Assembly (NCBI GenBank): GCA_934524965.1
Contig: CAKSYU010000060.1
Coordinates: forward strand, 1-5,570
Length of the DNA: 5,570 nt
Origin: an uncultured Angelakisella sp.
GTDB lineage: Bacteria; Bacillota; Clostridia; Oscillospirales; Ruminococcaceae
Reading direction: 5' to 3'
Shown here: piece after piece, positions 1 through 4,729 of the stretch
Layout of the letters: every line of letters starts with the position of its first letter
How positions within the stretch are numbered: the first letter of the stretch is position 1
The notes under the pieces: generated by a model
Database searches by the model: none
Told to the model about the DNA's origin: nothing
The model's input: only the letters and a program-made list of their open reading frames with translations
Program-made: the position numbers and the translations under genes

Positions 1-69
1 TCAGTCAATTTCAAGTGAATGCTGTTCAATTTTCAAGGTGCACTCCACCGTCACCCCGTAGGTGACAGC
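1..69 (-). other. Predicted rRNA-operon leader transcript (5' part)
   Basis: Read on the minus strand this is the transcribed region just downstream of the strong promoter at 76-104. It holds two related motifs, CTTGAAAATTGA (plus 26-37) and CTTGAAATTGA (plus 5-15). The first lies in a context resembling the boxA-like CTTTGAAAA(C/T)TGAACA element found in Firmicutes rRNA leaders and 16S-23S spacers. A perfect 6-bp hairpin, GTCACC-loop-GGTGAC (50-66), sits within the first 20 nt of the predicted transcript. I infer a 16S rRNA gene beyond position 1; no mature rRNA or tRNA sequence is visible. A tRNA cluster or other stable RNA operon is the alternative. Confidence 0.6.
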
Positions 70-75
70 TTGTTT

Positions 76-104
76 ATTATATTATAATCACAACAGCTTG
101 TCAA
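76..104 (-). promoter_or_regulatory. Consensus sigma-A promoter, probably of an rRNA operon
   Basis: The minus strand has TTGACA (99-104), a 17-nt spacer and TATAAT (76-81), a perfect match to the housekeeping consensus. Transcription would start near 69 and leave the window to the left. A perfect promoter followed by a CTTGAAAATTGAACA-type leader is what is expected of rRNA operons in Firmicutes. It is divergent from the methyltransferase operon. Confidence 0.85.
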
Positions 105-134
105 GCACTTTTTACTGGATTTTTTGAAAAAATC
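105..134 (-). promoter_or_regulatory. Candidate UP element upstream of the -35 box
   Basis: Directly upstream of the minus-strand -35 box are phased A/T tracts: an A5 run at plus 109-113 (as T5) and a 17-nt near-palindrome of GATTTTTT, G, AAAAAATC at 118-134. A-tracts at about -40 to -60 bind the RNA polymerase alpha C-terminal domain at rRNA promoters, which supports the stable-RNA assignment. The palindrome could instead be a weak hairpin or a protein site. Confidence 0.45.
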
Positions 135-179
135 TCTTTCTTTTCCGCCAAATCATTTCTTCCGATTTTGTGCATGATG

Positions 180-188
180 TGCTATACT
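180..188 (+). promoter_or_regulatory. Candidate extended -10 promoter for the methyltransferase operon
   Basis: TGC-TATACT is an extended -10 element (TG at 180-181, TATACT at 183-188). The -35 region at about 160-165 (TTCCGA) is poor, as is common for extended -10 promoters. A start near 195 would give a leader of about 30 nt containing the ribosome binding site. It is the best candidate between the divergent rRNA-type promoter and the gene. Confidence 0.5.
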
Positions 189-224
189 GTTTATGGTTCG
201 TCTACAAAGGAAGGAGCAGCTGCC

Positions 225-941
225 ATGCAATGGGAAAATCTATCGGACTCTATCCGGATCGCCATCGACGATACCCACCGGTTTGGCACCGACGCCTTCC
301 TGTTGGAACACTTTGCGGCGGCGCGGGGCATTGATGCCGTCTGTGATCTGTGCGCCGGCTGCGGCATTATTGGATTGCTTATGCTGCGGCGGCAGCGTCC
401 CCCACAGTCGATCACGGCAGTGGAGATCGCGCCCGATGCCGTGGCACTGATGCGTGAGACCGTCGCCGCTTCCTCCCTTGCCGACTTTTCCCCCGTGCAG
501 GGAGATCTGCGGGAGATCCGTTCCCTGCTGCCTGCCCATAGCTTCCGGCTGGTCACCTGCAACCCGCCTTATTTCCCTGCCGGCACCGGCTACCTTTGTC
601 CGGAGGACAGCCGACGCCGTGCCCGCCATGAGCAGCAGGAAAGCTGCACCGTGGAGGAGGTCTGCTCGGCGGCTGCCTGGCTGCTGCAATACGGTGGGCG
701 CTTCTGCCTGTGTCAGCGTCCGGAGCGCCTGACCAATGTGCTTTCCGCCATGCGTACCGCCGGTTTGGAGCCGAAGCGCCTGCGCTGGGTACAGCAGCGA
801 CCGGAAAAAGCCCCGTGGCTCTTTTTAGCAGAGGGAAAAGCCGGTGCCAAGCCTGGGCTTTCCGTGGAACCGCCGCTCATCGTGGAAAACGCGGACGGCA
901 ACTATAGCGATGAGATGAAAATGATATATCATATTGTATAA
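225..941 (+). CDS. trmN6: tRNA1(Val) adenine-37 N6-methyltransferase-like protein (TrmN6/YabB family)
   Basis: A cytoplasmic SAM-dependent methyltransferase of 238 residues, about full length for the family, whose E. coli member YfiC/TrmN6 methylates A37 of tRNA1(Val). In order: an N-terminal FGTDAFLL segment (residues 20-27) equivalent to the FSLDAVLL of YabB; the SAM-binding motif I DLCAGCGIIG (41-50); the acidic end of strand 2, VEIAP (66-70); and the catalytic NPPYF (113-117), the N/D-PP-Y motif of amino-group methyltransferases. The tail DGNYSDEM (224-231) is also typical. An open frame extends up to 168, but ATG 225 is chosen because AAGGAG lies 8 nt upstream. It is followed by rsmI after 39 nt, as in the B. 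subtilis yabB-yazA-yabC region, but without the GIY-YIG gene yazA. The exact tRNA target in this organism is inferred. Confidence 0.88.
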   Translation: MQWENLSDSIRIAIDDTHRFGTDAFLLEHFAAARGIDAVCDLCAGCGIIGLLMLRRQRPPQSITAVEIAPDAVALMRETVAASSLADFSPVQGDLREIRSLLPAHSFRLVTCNPPYFPAGTGYLCPEDSRRRARHEQQESCTVEEVCSAAAWLLQYGGRFCLCQRPERLTNVLSAMRTAGLEPKRLRWVQQRPEKAPWLFLAEGKAGAKPGLSVEPPLIVENADGNYSDEMKMIYHIV

Positions 942-980
942 TCTGTTGCTTTTATTCTATTTGTAAAGGATTTTGTGCGT

Positions 981-1811
981 ATGGGAACCTTATATATCGT
1001 GGGAACCCCTATTGGGAATTTGGGTGACTTCTCCCCCCGTGCCGTGGAAATGCTGAAAACGGTGGACTTCATCGCCGCCGAGGATACCCGCGTCACCCTC
1101 AAGCTGCTCAATCATTTCGGGATCCGCGCGACCCTCATCAGCTATCACGAACACAATGCAGCCGCACGCGGACCGGAGCTTTTGCAGCGGCTGATGAACG
1201 GTGAAAGCGGTGCCATCGTCACTGATGCGGGCATGCCCTGCATCAGCGATCCCGGCGAGGAACTGGTCGCACTCTGCCATGAAAACGGTATTGCCCTTGC
1301 CACCGTGCCGGGTCCCACCGCCGCCATGACCGCGCTTGCCGCCAGCGGCTTGCCCACCGGTAAATTCCTTTTTGAGGGCTTCCTGCCCGTCAAAAAAGGG
1401 GAACGGGAAGCCGCCCTGCAAGCTGTTGCCCGCCTGCCGCACACCCTCATCTTTTACGAAGCGCCCCACCGCCTGCGTCAGACCCTCGCGGCGCTGCTGG
1501 AGAGCTTGGGCGACCGCCCGGTTACCCTGTGTCGGGAGCTGACCAAGCTGCACGAGGAGCTGCGCCGCACCACCCTTGCCGCCGCTGCGGCGGAATATGC
1601 CGAGCGGGAACCGCGCGGGGAGTATGTCCTTATCGTCGAGGGGGCAGGGGAGGACAACCCCGCCGAACAGATGACGCCGGAGCAGGCAGCCGCGCTGGTG
1701 CGCCGCCTTGCTGGGGAGGGGCAGTCCCTCAGTGATGCCGCCAAGCAGGTCGCCAAGGAGACCGGCTACCGTAAGGGCGAGCTGTACCGGCTGGCACTGG
1801 AATCAGAATAA
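981..1811 (+). CDS. rsmI: 16S rRNA (cytidine-1402 2'-O)-methyltransferase RsmI
   Basis: RsmI methylates the ribose of C1402 in the decoding centre of 16S rRNA, using SAM, in the cytoplasm. The 276-residue product is full length and shows the tetrapyrrole-methylase-like fold signatures: GTPIGNLGDFSPRA (8-21), the AAEDTR block (32-37), VTDAGMPCISDPG (80-92), VPGPTAAMTAL (109-119), FEGFLP (131-136), YEAPHRL (159-165) and CRELTKLHEE (184-193). The C-terminal helical part with TGYRKGELYRLAL (261-273) is intact. ATG 981 is preferred over an in-frame GTG at 975 because AAAGGA (965-970) lies only 4 nt from the GTG but 10 nt from the ATG. It is probably co-transcribed with the upstream tRNA methyltransferase. 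In B. subtilis the homologue is yabC. Confidence 0.95.
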   Translation: MGTLYIVGTPIGNLGDFSPRAVEMLKTVDFIAAEDTRVTLKLLNHFGIRATLISYHEHNAAARGPELLQRLMNGESGAIVTDAGMPCISDPGEELVALCHENGIALATVPGPTAAMTALAASGLPTGKFLFEGFLPVKKGEREAALQAVARLPHTLIFYEAPHRLRQTLAALLESLGDRPVTLCRELTKLHEELRRTTLAAAAAEYAEREPRGEYVLIVEGAGEDNPAEQMTPEQAAALVRRLAGEGQSLSDAAKQVAKETGYRKGELYRLALESE

Positions 1812-1854
1812 GCACCATCTTCCTCTGTTCGTTAACAAATCTAAAATCGCAATT

Positions 1855-1889
1855 AAAGAGCGACAGTCCCTCGGCTGCCGCTCTTTTTT
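1855..1889 (+). terminator. Intrinsic terminator of the trmN6-rsmI operon, partly shared with yjdF
   Basis: AAAGAGCG (1855-1862) pairs with CGCTCTTT (1879-1886), an inner CAG/CTG adds three pairs after one mismatch, and the stem runs into a six-T tract (1884-1889). It lies 43 nt after rsmI. In the opposite direction the TAA stop of yjdF (1888-1890) abuts the same stem, so it may stop convergent transcription too, although the minus-strand T-run is short (CTCTTTAATT). Confidence 0.85.
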
Positions 1890-2307
1890 AGTGTCCTTTG
1901 TGCTTTTCTTTTCGTTTTTGCTGCCGCAGGGCAAACTGCCGCTCCGTTTCTGCCGCCTTTTGCGCGCGGCTTTGGCGCTGCCGCTCGGTTTTCATCGCTT
2001 CCCGTCCAGCGGCAAGTGCCTGCTGTGCCCTGGTGCCGATGCCGTCCTGCCGCACCAGCTTTGCCGCCGACCGCTGCCGGCGTTTGGGGTTCCCTACGGT
2101 CTTGGGGACGGCTGCCTCCACCGCGGGGCTGAACCGCAGCACGGAATAGTGCCGCAGAAAATACGCCCACACCTCATAGTCCTTCGGCTCACTGCCAAAG
2201 GTCACCTTCGCGGCAGAAAGCTTCCCGCCTTCTATCTGCTCGTAAACCCCGACCCAGAACGACTCCTCAAAGTACACCGTCAGCCGCGCCTGTATTGTGC
2301 ATTCCAT
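1888..2307 (-). CDS. yjdF: YjdF family protein (DUF2992)
   Basis: A 139-residue protein closely matching the YjdF/DUF2992 family, which is best known because many members sit under the yjdF riboswitch that senses azaaromatic compounds; the protein's own function is not established. Visible family signatures are LTVYFEESFWVGVYEQIEGG (9-28), AKVTFGSEPKDYEV (33-46), RFSPAVE (58-64), NPKRRQR (73-79) and GIGTRAQQAL (89-98), then a strongly basic, coiled-coil-like C-terminal tail ending KQQKRKEKHKGH-style (about 100-139). The basic tail suggests nucleic-acid binding, which is inference. Its ATG directly follows the TGA of the DUF4097 gene, with GAGGG 5 nt upstream inside that gene, so translation is probably coupled. 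There is no room for a riboswitch immediately upstream. Confidence 0.9.
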   Translation of the reverse strand: MECTIQARLTVYFEESFWVGVYEQIEGGKLSAAKVTFGSEPKDYEVWAYFLRHYSVLRFSPAVEAAVPKTVGNPKRRQRSAAKLVRQDGIGTRAQQALAAGREAMKTERQRQSRAQKAAETERQFALRQQKRKEKHKGH

Positions 2308-3243
2308 TCAGTCCCTCACGGTCAGGCTGCCGCTGCCGCTTTCCACGGTGATGCTGCCCGTCCCGCTGCCGAAAACATACAGGTCGCCACGGCGCTCATA
2401 GGCAAGGGCGGTATGCAGCTTGCCGCCGCCGGCGGAATAGGTCAGCGAAGCGCCCTCCTCCGGCAGCCGCAGGGTAATACTGCCGCTGGAAGTATGGATC
2501 TCCGCTTCGCCGATCGCCGTCAGCCCCAGCTTGACGCTCCCGCTGGAGCTGCCAACCGTTATTCCCTCTGCCGAAACCTCGTCCAGCTTTACGCTGCCGC
2601 TGCTTGTCTTGATACCGACCGTTTCCACCGCGGCACGCTCTATCCATACCGCACCGGAGGAACTGCCGCACCGCAGAGTATCCGCCATAATGCTCTCCGC
2701 CGCAATGGAGCCGGAGCTGCTGCTCAGATCAACACTTTGCGCCGTGACCTCGCCCAGCTCCGTTCTTCCGGAAAGGGCGGCAACCAACACATTCTGCTGC
2801 TCCAGCGTCTCCGCTTTTACCGCGGCAGAGGTGGTGTGGACCGAAAGCGCAATGCCCTTTGGGAGCTCCACGGTCAGGTATTTGTCATTGGGGTCTACAT
2901 CGATCTTTTCGCCGGAACCGCAGAAGCGGATACGCAGCGTCCCGTTATCCAGCAGCCAATGCATCGCGCTTTCCTGCAGCAGGTCACTGCTCTCGCTTAC
3001 CTGCAGTTCTTCCTCCTCCGTCTCTATCAGCTCCACCTCGCCGGAGCGCCAGTAGATCTCCACCGCCGTCACCTCCGCCGCTGTGTAGGTAAAGCTGCCG
3101 GTTTGGTAGCTTTCCGCATCGGGGTAGGTCTCACCGCTCATATAGTCCCTGCCGCCGGTGCTGATATGCACCCGACAGCCGGAAAACAATATAACGACCA
3201 GCGACATTATCATCAGGATCTCCGTCCATTTGCAATTTCTCAT
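2308..3243 (-). CDS. DUF4097-type beta-helical lipoprotein
   Basis: A 311-residue exported protein. Residues 1-22 form a lipoprotein signal peptide (R2 and K5, hydrophobic core 9-20) ending in the lipobox LFSGC with Cys23 as predicted lipidation site, so it should be anchored on the outer face of the membrane. After an acidic segment (71-85) the chain becomes a regular Ser/Gly-rich repeat: SSGS/V-type motifs with the glycine (or alanine) at residues 140, 159, 178, 197, 216, 235 and 254, an exact 19-residue period that predicts a right-handed beta-helix or solenoid. This is the pattern of DUF4097 (putative adhesin) proteins, whose role is not established. The binding site is weak for ATG 3243; an internal ATG at 3213 has GGAG 6 nt upstream but would remove the basic n-region, so the longer start is kept. 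It lies between a small membrane protein and yjdF. Confidence 0.8.
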   Translation of the reverse strand: MRNCKWTEILMIMSLVVILFSGCRVHISTGGRDYMSGETYPDAESYQTGSFTYTAAEVTAVEIYWRSGEVELIETEEEELQVSESSDLLQESAMHWLLDNGTLRIRFCGSGEKIDVDPNDKYLTVELPKGIALSVHTTSAAVKAETLEQQNVLVAALSGRTELGEVTAQSVDLSSSSGSIAAESIMADTLRCGSSSGAVWIERAAVETVGIKTSSGSVKLDEVSAEGITVGSSSGSVKLGLTAIGEAEIHTSSGSITLRLPEEGASLTYSAGGGKLHTALAYERRGDLYVFGSGTGSITVESGSGSLTVRD

Positions 3244-3282
3244 ACTGTGTTCTCTTTTCCCTTTCTTCTCCGTGTTTTGGTT

Positions 3283-3453
3283 CTACTGTTCCTTTCCGTT
3301 CTTTCCATTCCACGCGCCGACCGCGCAACCCAGTGCGCCGGCTGCCAGCAACACCGCATAGGTCCACCTGCCCAAAAGGGCGAATATTGTTCCTGCCGCC
3401 AGCATCAGCGCTGCCGCCACCCACAGCAGGCGGATTGATTTTTCATTCATCAT
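3283..3453 (-). CDS. Small two-helix membrane protein, function unknown
   Basis: A 56-residue protein (55 if the adjacent second ATG is used) that I do not recognise. It is almost entirely two hydrophobic segments, residues 9-28 and about 31-49, separated by GRW, with a short basic tail (GKNGKEQ). This fits a hairpin integral membrane protein. AAAGGAAG (3458-3465) lies 4 nt from the first ATG and 7 nt from the second. The frame continues upstream to a TTG at 3516, but that stretch is part of a terminator-like hairpin and is unlikely to be coding. The gene starts 22 nt downstream of that hairpin and ends 39 nt before the DUF4097 lipoprotein, in the same reading frame, suggesting co-expression. 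It may assist or pair with the lipoprotein (inference). Confidence 0.65.
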   Translation of the reverse strand: MMNEKSIRLLWVAAALMLAAGTIFALLGRWTYAVLLAAGALGCAVGAWNGKNGKEQ

Positions 3454-3474
3454 TCTGCTTCCTTTCTTTTTATC

Positions 3475-3542
3475 AAAAAAGACGCCGCATGCCCTTCTTC
3501 CTATGGCTTTTGCCAAAGGGAACAGGGCAAGCTCAGCGTCTT
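3475..3542 (-). terminator. Long interrupted hairpin with T-run (terminator or attenuator)
   Basis: Read on the minus strand there are four nested stems: AAGACGC/GCGTCTT (3536-3542 with 3479-3485), TGCCCT/AGGGCA (3524-3529 with 3490-3495), TTCC/GGAA (3519-3522 with 3498-3501) and TGGC-AAAA-GCCA (3504-3515). The base runs into six Ts (3475-3480). The stop codon of the KTR gene lies in the first arm. It would end the TetR/DUF1653/KTR transcript. Because the following gene begins only 22 nt later, it may equally control read-through into the membrane protein/lipoprotein/yjdF genes. Confidence 0.75.
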
Positions 3543-3717
3543 AGCGTCCGGCTTTTTCTGTATATTCTATTTTTCCTTTATGTACCGCGATCAAAAATGT
3601 CATCTTGCACTTGGGGCAGAACAACGGGAAGTTTTCCAGCACCGTATCCTGCCGAATCTGCGTCCTTGTTTTTCCCTAACAGGCGGGGCACAGCACCCAT
3701 CGGGTCTGCTCATTCAT
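3541..3717 (-). pseudogene. Cysteine-rich KTR family zinc-ribbon gene interrupted by TAG at codon 14
   Basis: The 59-codon frame closely resembles the Cys_rich_KTR family, small Clostridia proteins often found near transferred resistance genes; their function is unknown. It reads MNEQTRWVLCPAC, then TAG (3676-3678), then GKTRTQIRQDTVLENF, PLFCPKCKMTFLI and a tail to a TAA at 3541-3543. The two CPxC pairs (codons 10-13 and 34-37) are the expected zinc knuckles, and KTR follows the stop almost directly. Family members have Gly or a polar residue at the stop position. Everything downstream is intact and conserved, so the break is recent, a sequencing error, or is read through. ATG 3717 lies 16 nt after the DUF1653 stop, with AGGGGG 8 nt upstream. 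No good start lies after the stop. Confidence 0.75.
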
Positions 3718-3732
3718 CTTGTCCGCCCCCTG

Positions 3733-3981
3733 TTAATGCTTTGCCACGCTGGGGATCTCCTGCAGCTGGAAGCGGTATTCCTGCTCCACCGCCGGATATT
3801 TCTCCTTATCCACACGGCTCAGGAACATCTCCAGCGGTCGGATCCACAGCCCGCCATCGCCATACAGCTTGCGGTAGATGACATACGGTTCCCCGCTCTC
3901 GGAGTGGTTTGCCACGCCCTCCACCACATAGTAATCGCCCTTAAAGTGGCGGTACACCCGCCCGATCTTCAGCTCCTGCAC
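3733..3981 (-). CDS. DUF1653 domain protein
   Basis: An 82-residue protein consisting essentially of one DUF1653 domain: KIGRVYRHFKGDYYVVEGVA (5-24), a Glu-rich turn, YVIYRKLYGDGGLWIRPLEMF (33-53) and the terminal FLSRVD/YPAVEQEYRF region (53-71). The family is a small beta-rich domain of unknown function, found alone or fused to other domains in many bacteria. The start is GTG 3981: GGAGG (3989-3993) lies 7 nt upstream, and the domain begins immediately after it; the longer upstream frame is the antisense-looking shadow of the TetR gene. It overlaps the end of the TetR gene by 13 nt, so the two are almost certainly translated from one mRNA. It is cytoplasmic, with no signal peptide. Confidence 0.85.
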   Translation of the reverse strand: MQELKIGRVYRHFKGDYYVVEGVANHSESGEPYVIYRKLYGDGGLWIRPLEMFLSRVDKEKYPAVEQEYRFQLQEIPSVAKH

Positions 3982-4571
3982 TTTGCTTCCTCCCCTTGGC
4001 GTTTTCCGCTCTTCACCAGCATCATCATGGCTGTAAACTCGGTGGTCAGCATTTCGCTCAGCCGCTCCTCCGAAAAATGACACACCCTTGTGGCGCACAG
4101 TGCCCCGACGCCAAAGGTATAGATCCACACATTTTCAAAAAGTCGTCGGGTTTCCTCGTCGCTCAGGTCATAGTCCTGCCGCAGCAGCTCCATGCACATC
4201 TTTGCCGTTTCGCCCAGTTCCCCGAATACATCTTCAAAGCTGACCGCGCTGCGGTTTTCCCGCATAAACAGCAGCTGGTACAGCTTCGGTTCCTGCGCTC
4301 CAAACAGCACCATCTGCATTCCCACCTGCTTAAATAGAGGGATATCCGGTATACTGCACTCCGCGTAGCTTTCAAAGCGGCGCATGGCGGCGGCACGCAC
4401 CTCCTCCTGCACCTCTTTCATGCTGCGGAACACCGTAAAAATGGGACGGGCGGAGCTGCCCAGCGCGTCGCCCAGCTCCTTTGCCGTCAGCGCCTCCACG
4501 CCTTTTTCGGAGACGATCTGCAAGGCGGCTGCCACAATCTCCTCTTTGGTGAATTTCGGTTTTGGCGGCAT
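3969..4571 (-). CDS. TetR/AcrR family transcriptional regulator
   Basis: A 200-residue DNA-binding regulator of typical TetR length. The N-terminal domain is FTKEEIVAAALQIVSEKGVEALTAKELGDALGSSARPIFTVFRS split over residues 7-50, with the helix-turn-helix at about 28-48 and the GSSARPIFTVFRSM recognition-helix variant common in Clostridia TetR proteins. The rest is a helical ligand-binding/dimerisation domain (about 60-185) with FGAQEPKLYQLLFM (90-103), resembling WHG-type TetR C-terminal domains. ATG 4571 is chosen over ATG 4586 because GGAGG (4579-4583) is 7 nt upstream of it. A strong promoter and a 12-nt inverted repeat lie just upstream, consistent with autorepression. No efflux or enzyme gene is next to it, so its ligand and targets cannot be guessed beyond its own operon. 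Confidence 0.9.
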   Translation of the reverse strand: MPPKPKFTKEEIVAAALQIVSEKGVEALTAKELGDALGSSARPIFTVFRSMKEVQEEVRAAAMRRFESYAECSIPDIPLFKQVGMQMVLFGAQEPKLYQLLFMRENRSAVSFEDVFGELGETAKMCMELLRQDYDLSDEETRRLFENVWIYTFGVGALCATRVCHFSEERLSEMLTTEFTAMMMLVKSGKRQGEEAKCRS

Positions 4572-4600
4572 GGTGTTCCCTCCCATCTTATTAAAACTTT

Positions 4601-4612
4601 CGTTTCAAAACG
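4601..4612 (-). promoter_or_regulatory. Candidate operator for the TetR-family regulator
   Basis: CGTTT-CA-AAACG is an inverted repeat with 5-bp arms located about 16-27 nt downstream of the predicted transcription start and upstream of the TetR ribosome binding site. Short inverted repeats in this position are typical autoregulatory sites for TetR proteins, but the arms are short and the match is not specific. Confidence 0.35.
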
Positions 4613-4634
4613 CCTGTTCTGCAACGTATATTTT

Positions 4635-4663
4635 AGTATAGTCACATTTCTTTGCCTTGTCAA
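4635..4663 (-). promoter_or_regulatory. Promoter of the TetR-DUF1653-KTR operon
   Basis: The minus strand has TTGACA (4658-4663), a 17-nt spacer and TATACT (4635-4640), one mismatch from consensus. Transcription would start near 4628, leaving a leader of about 57 nt that contains the candidate operator and the GGGAGGG ribosome binding site. Confidence 0.85.
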
Positions 4664-4690
4664 GTATTTAACACAAATTTTGTTCCATAA

Positions 4691-4720
4691 AAACAGGGGA
4701 GAGGTCTTGCTCCCTCTCCC
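4691..4720 (-). terminator. Intrinsic terminator of the lipoprotein gene
   Basis: GGGAGAGG (4697-4704) pairs with CCTCTCCC (4713-4720) around an 8-nt loop. On the minus strand the stem is followed by CTGTTTTTAT, giving a T5 run. It begins 9 nt after the lipoprotein stop codon and precedes the TetR promoter. Confidence 0.85.
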
Positions 4721-4729
4721 GCTTCGTTT

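Noticed and set aside
118..134. GATTTTTT-G-AAAAAATC as an intrinsic terminator
   Set aside because: The stem is almost all A/T with a one-base centre, too weak to terminate, and no gene ends next to it; an UP-element role fits better.
168..224. Extended N-terminus of the methyltransferase from ATG 168
   Set aside because: It would run through the candidate promoter and ribosome binding site, and family similarity begins after Met at 225.
1708..3438. A 576-codon open frame on the plus strand opposite yjdF, the lipoprotein and the small membrane protein
   Set aside because: It is out of frame with rsmI at its start, has no ribosome binding site or recognisable domain, crosses the rsmI terminator, and lies antisense to genes supported by family motifs and good start sites. 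GC-rich codon usage readily leaves the opposite strand open.
3454..3516. TTG-initiated N-terminal extension of the small membrane protein
   Set aside because: The stretch forms one side of the terminator-like hairpin and has no ribosome binding site; ATG 3453/3450 does.
3454..3740. A yjdF riboswitch upstream of the cluster
   Set aside because: The region is accounted for by the KTR frame and the long hairpin. I could not recognise the riboswitch core, though I cannot run a covariance model.
3733..4128. A longer, 131-residue version of the DUF1653 protein
   Set aside because: The first 49 residues are the other-frame shadow of the TetR gene, while GTG 3981 has a well-spaced GGAGG and starts exactly at the domain.
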